From positions 2,418,001 through 2,482,000 of the forward strand of contig OZ020249.1 of the NCBI GenBank assembly GCA_963971285.1: DNA of 64,000 bases, given 5' to 3'. The notes beneath the pieces are model-generated. The model was not told the origin of the DNA and ran no database searches. It saw nothing but the letters and a program-made list of their open reading frames with translations. Source of the stretch: Astropecten irregularis. Lineage: Eukaryota > Echinodermata > Asteroidea > Paxillosida > Astropectinidae. The translations under genes were made by a program, and so were the position numbers. Below are positions 27,501 to 36,500 of this stretch, one piece after another; position 1 is the first letter of the stretch, and each line of letters begins with the position of its first letter.

Positions 27501-30500
27501 CGTCTGCAGTCTCTTCTGGGTGCCCCTAAGGATGCTGATCCTGCTGACTTGAAGCTTTTTAGTCATACAGCCATGGAGGAGTTGATTTTGGAAAGAGATG
27601 AAGCAAAATCAGAGGTTGATAAACTTAGAAAGGCAAGTTGTATGTGTAGTATTTTAATATTGAGGTCATCCTACCTGCATTACAGGTGTATCTTAAACCA
27701 CTGATAAAGGGCATTTTTATTAAACATACAACAATTTGCCTTAACCAATGAATAGTTGACCCAATACTCAAACTCGTGTTGTTGTGTTTTGTTTAATATG
27801 TTACAATGCGCGAGACCCCTTTGCATGTGCCAATGTGCCGTCAATCCCATGGCAACCGGTTTTAATCTGAAAATGTTTTGAAAAAAAATAATAGTAAACA
27901 GGTTTTGGAAAGGGTATTTCCACTGTGGATTTCCATCATATGATATCCATGATGACGGTTAATGTGGGCAGGGTTTTGTTTTTGTTCTGTTTTTTTCTTT
28001 CTTCCTCTTCTTGTTGTTGCCGGAATTCCCATAGACTTTGCACATGGGCATTGTGGACTAAGGCTGAAACGATACGCCTGTGTCGCGATACGATACGTAT
28101 CACGATACATGCCACACGATACGATATATATCGTGATATTTCTTGGTTTAAAATAAATAAATAAATAAATTCAAAACATATGAACTTGGTTCATCAGGGT
28201 GTCAGGCCTCTTTAATGTTTCTCTTCAGGTATAACACATTCTGATAATACATGATGCAGTAAGGTACTAAAAGTACAAATGAACTGAACTACAGATCCGT
28301 GTTAAACGATTTAATCGCCTTTTAAATGACAACGCTAGCGGGCGGCGATCGTGTTCAGTGAAGAAGAAAATTGCCTGAATAAAAGCAGTGTTGACAGACG
28401 GTATGGACATTAAGCTTGTTTGATATGACGATATTTATCGATATCGCAATATTTTTTTCATATGGAAAATCGTATCGGGTCCCGGAAATTTTTTTTTGAA
28501 ATATCGGGAATATCGCGATATTTTTATGGTGGCGCAACTTTATACCAAAAAAATCAGAGTAGCTCATGAGCTAACAGAGCTACTTTTTGCACTTTTCGCA
28601 ACGACCAAAACAAACAGATTACTGCAAATTTTGTTGCTGGTTGTGACATTAAAAGCATATTTCTTACCGCAAAATCTGCACCGAAGCCGACCAGGAGTTA
28701 CCCATGCCGTCCATGAATCAGAGCGCTACTTCACTTGACAGCACAAGTCATGTCCATGTACATACGCTGCATTTCCGGCCTTCATGACTGAAGCTGACAC
28801 GTGCGCTGGCCGTGCTGACTTCACTGAGCCGAGAGCACGTGCATGCGATGCCGCGTTGCACACAATTACATGTACATGTACATTGTGCAATGACTATGCT
28901 TGCCGCTTCCTGCCAACATGACTGAAGCTAGCAGCGTATTTGGGCTCACGGATTGGGCGCATTACACACAGTGTGGTTGCTGTATGCGTGTACGTGTACG
29001 TGTAAACCATGCGATCGCAGATAAAAGCCCATGGTTGACCGTTGTGTACTGCGTGAGCTCTGTCATCCGTAGGAGCGCTGCGCTTTTCGGCAAAAAAGTG
29101 GCATTTTCTTCTGCTTTTATACGAATATTTCTGGGTGTTTTTTTGCAGTAGGCTAATTAGACATTTATGTGACTTTCAGCATGTTTTGTAATAAAATTTA
29201 TGTTTTATATTATTATCAAAAATACCGATATCGAATGTTCGTATCGATTAAGTCGTATCGTGACTGAATGTATCGCGATGCACCGATATATCGATGTATC
29301 GTTTCAGCCTTATTGTGGACCCCACTACAGCACTTTTAAACAGCCGAAGTCCCTATGCATAAGTTGCTGAACACTTACATCATCATGATGTCATCGTAAG
29401 TCACATGCCAGCGCCTTAATAAAGGGGTAAACTTCATACATTAATTATGAACAAACCCTAGGTCCGATTGCGTTTAAACTTGGTATGTATATAATTTGGA
29501 AAGTCTTATATTGATAAATTGCAATGATGTCATAATGACATCATCATGTTTCATGTGACATCTTCTTAAAGGGGCAAACTTCATACATCAATTATGAACA
29601 AACCCCCTAGGTCTGATTGGGTCAAAACTTTGTAAGTGTTTTATTGATAAATTGCAGTGATGTAATAATGATGTCACCATAATGTCATATTAAAGGGGCA
29701 AATACTGCAATCTGTTAGTTGCCCTTATACATTTGTTTTGGGCTACTTCCTGTATAACCAGAAGTAGAGATCACAGGGATCAAGTAATGTGTCACAAAGA
29801 AAGTTTTTACCCATGATAAAGATTTGTCCTCATGCAAACATGATTATTGCTGATTAAAATAATGACTCCAGACACAGTTTGGATAATTTATTGAACAATT
29901 ACGACATTCTTAAGTGAAATGTGTACTTCCAATGGTCCGACCGTTACGGTCTGGAGCTTGCATGTACAGTAGTGTATTTGTACATACATGTACATTACAT
30001 ATATCCATGTCCACTTGCCTGTCTTCATTTACACATTGCGCCGCTCCAACCATGTTTTTGCACATTATTGTTGGTGTCTCTAATCATAACCCTAAATGTG
30101 TTTGCAGTAAACTAGTTTTGCTTGGCCTGTCGCACAAGTGGGAAATATTCAATTTTTATAATGGTATCTTTCATGAATCATATATATACTCAATTTTTAG
30201 TTGATCATCGCGCTAATTGGTTCTGATACGGACAATAGTGCATCACAAGCTTTTACTAGGTGCGGTGCAATGATTGCAACCTACACTCGCAAGACCGCCA
30301 GCGGACTGTACCCATGTATACGGCGCACCCCATCTTTTGATTTTGGCCGAGGTGAAAAAAGTGTGCCTTATACATGGAGTCTACTGCATTCAACCTACCC
30401 CAGACGGTTACTACTATATGCAAATTCCCCTGCGCCAATTTGCTGCTTCGCTGAAAAGACTTGATCAACCGTGGTGCACCCTGACCTCCCACAATGCATA

Positions 30501-33500
30501 CTGACATAGCCGCCATGATCGCCCTTCTTTTCTCAGCGCCGCTATGAAACGGACGTGCCCTTCGTGGGCTCTTTCGATTTTCGAGTTTCCGTTTCCCGCT
30601 GCTCTTCCAAACTGTATAGACTTGATATTTTTCCTTTTTACTTATCTGATTAACCGTTACCAATAAACAGTGTTCTCTTGTGCGTTTGTTTTTGGTATTT
30701 TTCTCTCTCTTTTTCTTTGTGCATCCTACAGGTACCGCAGTCCTACGTCGTCGCGGTCTATACACCTCTACGTGATGCCGGGGTAACGCACAGCCGGCTC
30801 TGTGCTTACGACCCGATGAAAGGCCTATATGCGGGGGGAATGGATGAGAGTTTAACCTCATTCCCTCCGCGGTACAGCAAGTCGGAATGGCCGAGTTTGG
30901 GTTCGTCCCCTCATTCCGGGCTACTGCTGCTACCACTGCCAGTCCGAAGGAATTCTGGGCGGTTAGATACTAGGCATGCCTTGAAGGCTACGTGTCTAAT
31001 CGTCCCGAAGAGGCCTACGGCCGGGGGTAGCTCGATACCACGGTCGCTACCAGAGCGGAGGGAGAACGCTCGCTACCGGAGGCGATGAAGGATGCCGCCA
31101 CAACGGAATGACTGGCCCGGGCATAACATGCTCCTTTTGTTAAGGAAACATTGTTATGACCCGCTGAACAGAGGCTCGCCCCGGTTACGTTTTCCGGTCT
31201 CCCGAGCCGATATACTAGCTGTCTACGGGTAAGAGCCGTGATGACGTGCTTTCGCTCCCCGTGCCTGCCGGGCTTGATTGCGGACGTCAGAGAGATGCCC
31301 TGTCTGCGTGCAGCCTCCAGTGGTCCTAGCTATTATTCTGCACACTCCACGCCTTTTTCCGATGTACAAAGCCTCAGACATCAGTGTATATGAGCAGTGC
31401 TACAATCGTACCACCGCTACGCCCGAGCAAACACCATTGCGGACCTCAGAGAGATGTGTAGAGGCTCGAGCAGCCAATGAGCACCGTGACCCCACGTCCA
31501 TTGTCTGGCTCTACCCAGACGGAAAGCCATGGAGAGTTCCATACAAGGCTGAACTACCAGACAGCTACTCCAGCCTGCACCATGCCACGGACTTCAACCC
31601 GCTACCATTAGCGGCATCCAGTCGCCTATACAGGGCACGGTATGAAGGCTCACCTCGCCGAAGATCATGTGCTATTGCTGTTGGGTGAGAGAAGCGATAT
31701 GCCTACCACCCCTCAGTCTGACAAGCACGATTGCGGACGTCAAAGGGACGCTCCTTTACTGCGTGGCCCAGCCGCATAGAGCTGAAAGCTTCAGGGGGTC
31801 ACACACAACAAAGCCCCCTCAACAGGCCTCGTCAGCCCGGCTTACTATCACAGCCCGTTAGTACGGGGAATGCGTATCCATCCCCTACTTTTATTGTCAG
31901 CCACCTCCGATGCATCACGCACGGCTTTTTTAGCCGCGCTACCAGGCCCCCCTTCATTTGATACATGGATTGTCACACGCACATCCTTGCTATTGTTGGG
32001 CTCTCCCCAAGCGGAAAGATGTGGAGAGATCTACGTACACAGCTGCACGGCCCATCGTCCATACAAGCCAGGTCAACACCGTCGGCTTTGTCCCGTGATG
32101 CATCGGCGGTCACAATCAGCTTCCTAGCTCTTTGGTTGGACCCACTACAGTATTACACCGACGTCCAGTGACGATTGCCGCCTGGACGCGCCCACTTATC
32201 TGGCCCTCTCCGCCCAGTCCAAGCTCCATGGCGCAGTGTCACTTTTATTATAATAATAATGGACTCTTTTAATGCGCCGGTATCCGCCAAGCATGACGCT
32301 CATGGCGCATATCTATTATTATCCTTGGTCATCGGGCCACAATTTACAGCATACATGTTATTCTTAGCTCGAGATGGACTTTATACGAGCCTTTTCCGAC
32401 CATCGCTCAACGAAAGCGGAGAGGCACCAACTCAGCCGCGATAGCCCTTTACGCAGCCGAGCCCAGCCGACTGTCACCCTCAGAGTCGGACTGTACCCAC
32501 GGTCGGACTGTCTCAAGTCGAGTCGTTCCACTTCCACGGCCGACTTGTCCTGTCCTATCAATACTGGAATCTGCTATACGCTGTACACGCACTTCGTACT
32601 GTACATGGATCCCTTCCTACTGTCCGGCTCTACTGGAGCGGAAACGATGCCGCCGGCTCGGCCCCAACTGCAGTCGACGCACCTTGGGCCGAGTTGGCCC
32701 GCGGACGACTTAAGGCTAAACTCTATGTTTCCACGGATGCATTGATGGATAATACTTTCTTCCTCGCGGAGCGAAAAGCTGCTAGGATTCCCATTTGCAG
32801 TTTTTTACCGCCCAATGGCCATGCCGGTCCGCACTATGTTTTCGGGCTCGGCCGCTTGCAGTCGACCTGCTTCATGGCGAGTTGTTCCCAGTCGAGCTGT
32901 CCAGTGCCCATGGGCCGATAACGCGTCCTACCTTAGCTCGACGCTACGGAGCGGTAACATGTACCCAAGACACGTACACTGAATCATCGTTCACTATCGC
33001 TACCGGAACGGGAAACTGCGAGAGTCCACACGCACTGCACGTAACTGTTCAACGACCACGCATCACTGCACTTCCGGGCGCATTGTACAACCGTCAACAT
33101 TTACGGCTTGCACACTACTACAATGACTACAGCCAAGACCGCTCCGTGGCTCCACATCGGTGACCTCGGCGACCCTGGCAGTCATAAGTGTACTACATGT
33201 ATCCTGTTTGGACACTGGATAATGAATAGAGTGATAAAGGTGATTAAAATGCAAGCATGCATTGACTCGAAATTCGGCTAGCTCACTCGCCATGCATGTT
33301 GTCCTGAGGTCAAAGGTCATACATGTGATAATACATGTACATGTTTTATACATGTGATAAAACTTGTACATGTACTGCTCACCACATAGAGGCCCAAAAT
33401 ATATTGGGTACTGGGAGGTGACTAGTCAACCTGATCTTGTTCTACCTCCATGACCTGACGGTGTTACATAGTCTGAGATGAACCAAATATCACGCTTGCA

Positions 33501-36500
33501 ACCTCTTCGGATCAGCTGACTTCCTCACCTTCTCTCATTCTTATGCTTTGAAAAGTGATAAACACTGTACAAAGTATGGTATAGATTGGAATTTTCCTCC
33601 TTCCTTTCTGTCAAATTCTAGTTACTTGTCGGCACTTTTATACAGTGCCGAGACACTACATGCCAAGGCAGGCAAGAACCAGGCATGCGTCAACCCAGCC
33701 TACCTCCACCGTCAACTCCACAAGCTCACCACTCGTTGCGAAATAGCTCCCGTTGACGATTGGCAACAACATTGCAGAACTCCGAAGCACCCCTCTCGGA
33801 CCTGCGGGACTGATTTTTGACGTCCTTGAGGCCTTAAAACGCCCATCGGCGGAAAATACAAGGCAATTTTCTTCTCCATCGGCCCTACCCAGGACATTGA
33901 AGAATTACCATGAATAGCTGTGGCCACAGTCCCTTCCACGAAGGTCAACATTTCCAGCTAATCGTAACCACCAGGATGGCCGGCTCATGCCAGCCCTCAA
34001 CACGCTGGCCCTATACCCAATGGGTATGGACCCCGTCGACACGTACCCCGCATCAAACAACCTCTGCGAGCAGGACCGAAGTCGACTCGGGCCAGCCCAA
34101 CAGTCCCCACACAGGGGTCACAGAGTAGGTCATCTCTGCCAATGACCTAACACCTGCTGCCACACACAACAAGACACAGTCCAGAGTTTTCGACTCCCCG
34201 TTCCTACAAACCCCTGGAAGATGTCTAAAACACCCCGCTCAGGATACCCTTAGCATCCTGAGCCTCGTGGCCCACAGGTCTTTATAGATAATGGCAGTGA
34301 CCTGATCCAACCAGGTCACATTCTCCTGGTATACGTAAACTCGCCCACAACGCCTGGCTTCTCGGCCCAGATCTCGGCGAAGGACCGAACTACGTGTTCA
34401 AACGGTCCACTCGGAGCAACCATTGGACATCACCCACATGACGAACGGTGGACGTCAGTCACGTACCCAGCATAGGCGTGAAGTTCCGACTCCAAGAACT
34501 CCAACCCCACTACAAGGATCAACTTGGAATAGTTCCTGGTGAGGTTTGAACCCGTGTCGTCCGGACTGGCGCAACGAGTAGGCCGACACTCCGTACCAGC
34601 ATCAGAACCACAACCACTGTGAGATTCTTAGTAGCCCTGCAACACATATGCCAGCACTCTCACTTATACCGAGAGCAAGCAAGAACATCTACACACCTAC
34701 TCCTGACCTGTCACCCAGAGCGGATGGGTTGTGCCCCTCTGATCTGCGTCCCCACCCTGGATCATCCAGGGGACGCTGGCAAGGACAACACCTCACTCCA
34801 CCTTCCACTTCTCGACCGCCAATAACGACCCCACAGGTGGCCGCTGCGACCGAGACACTCGTCTGCCCTCCTACATAGCATGTATCATGTACAAGCCATC
34901 TTAGGCGCCCCATGTCGCCTCTAAGGACAGTACTGGCAGTGACTTACACCAAGCACTGGACACACGCCTCCAATAGTCGTGCGTACGGGCAGGAAACTTC
35001 TCACCACCATCGAGAGGCAAACTAAGGGGCTCAGCCGGGACCAGTCGCGCAACAACCAGTCAATACTACCCGGGCCCGACACCCTCCACTACACTTGGCT
35101 TGGGGCCTACAGCCCCCAAAACAAACACCTAACATGCTGGACATCATACAAGGACCCTCACAGCGGGGCCTCACAACGACGCCTCTGTCATGGCTACACG
35201 GTGACTGTTTATACCTTCCTCGATGTGGTGCTACGAAGATACTCCCTCTCCTTCTCCTACTAATACACCACTAACGGCTATGGTGGACCTCTGCCTACGC
35301 ACCAGCTCCACACCAGGCTCCAAGTTTCTTCTACCAGCAGCTACAGGTCTGCTTGGACTACACGCGATGTTTTCGAGGATGGCCCTCCCCTCTCAACCTA
35401 TGTGGCCAATGCACACACCTCCTATGGGCCACGTTCTACCAAATGGCCCCTAGCACACTACTGTGCATCTACTAACCTTCCTCCTGTCAGTGGTTACGCC
35501 TACGAGGACCCTGTGAGATCAGGGCCCTACCGATAGCTGAATGCCACATACGTCGGATGCCACATAGCACTCGACTCCTTCCAACCATAGGCTTCCTCAC
35601 CAAAAACTGATGCCCTGTCTTCGAGCCACCAGACACCTCTGTATCGTCTCGGACATCGCGCTCCGGTGACCCGTCAGGCAAGCTAGGATGCCACGTCAGG
35701 GGTCTGATGTGGTACCTAGCCCAATCTAAGGACTTGAGAAGGAACCCCTCTCAGCCCTTCGCCACTACCACGAAGCCCAGCGTCGAAAGTCACATTTATC
35801 CGCTGGATTGCCTCGACCATCAAGTTTGCATGCCCAGTCTGCCCATCTAAACCGGGCCAGCAAACCCACTGATACATCAAGACCCAAGATGCAAGAACAG
35901 TACTCGCATCCTGGTCCTATTTCCGAGTTCTGTCATCAGACTTGGACGAGGCAGCATGATGGAAATGCCCCTCCATTTTCTCCTCTTGCTACCTGAGGGA
36001 CGTCCTGCGGAGCGACTTAACTCATGTACGATAGGAAAATCCTGGCTTCACCGACCTGGAAACCAGGATTCCTTCAGGCATGCTGACAGATGGGCAAGAC
36101 CTCCACGGAAGCTCTACCCATGGCGAACTCACGATGGGCATTGTGCCAATTATGCTAACCTGATTCATATCCACCAAACTTTCCTGGCTCTCCATGTAGC
36201 CAGTCCACCACCGTAACTCGGTGCCACTCTGCATATAGTAGTAACCGTCTGGGGTAGGTTGACTGCAGTAGACTCCCCCCCACCTGTTGTGGGTTGAGTC
36301 TACTAGTTCATACCTACCCCAGACGGTTGCGTCCCGCCCGTCCTCCCCACTTCTCGCTTCGAGCCTCCTGGCTTCGAGCCTCCTGGCTTCGATAAGAAGG
36401 ACGATCATGGCGGCTATGTCGGTATGCATTGTGGGAGGTCAGGGTGCACCACGGTTGATCAAGTCTTTTCAGCGAAGCAGCAAATAGGCGCAGGGGAATT

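Noticed and set aside
31278-31688. 136-codon open frame in CEP85 intron 8
   Set aside because: It lies inside DIRS copy B, in a region rich in C and G that leaves several frames open. It is not a host exon.
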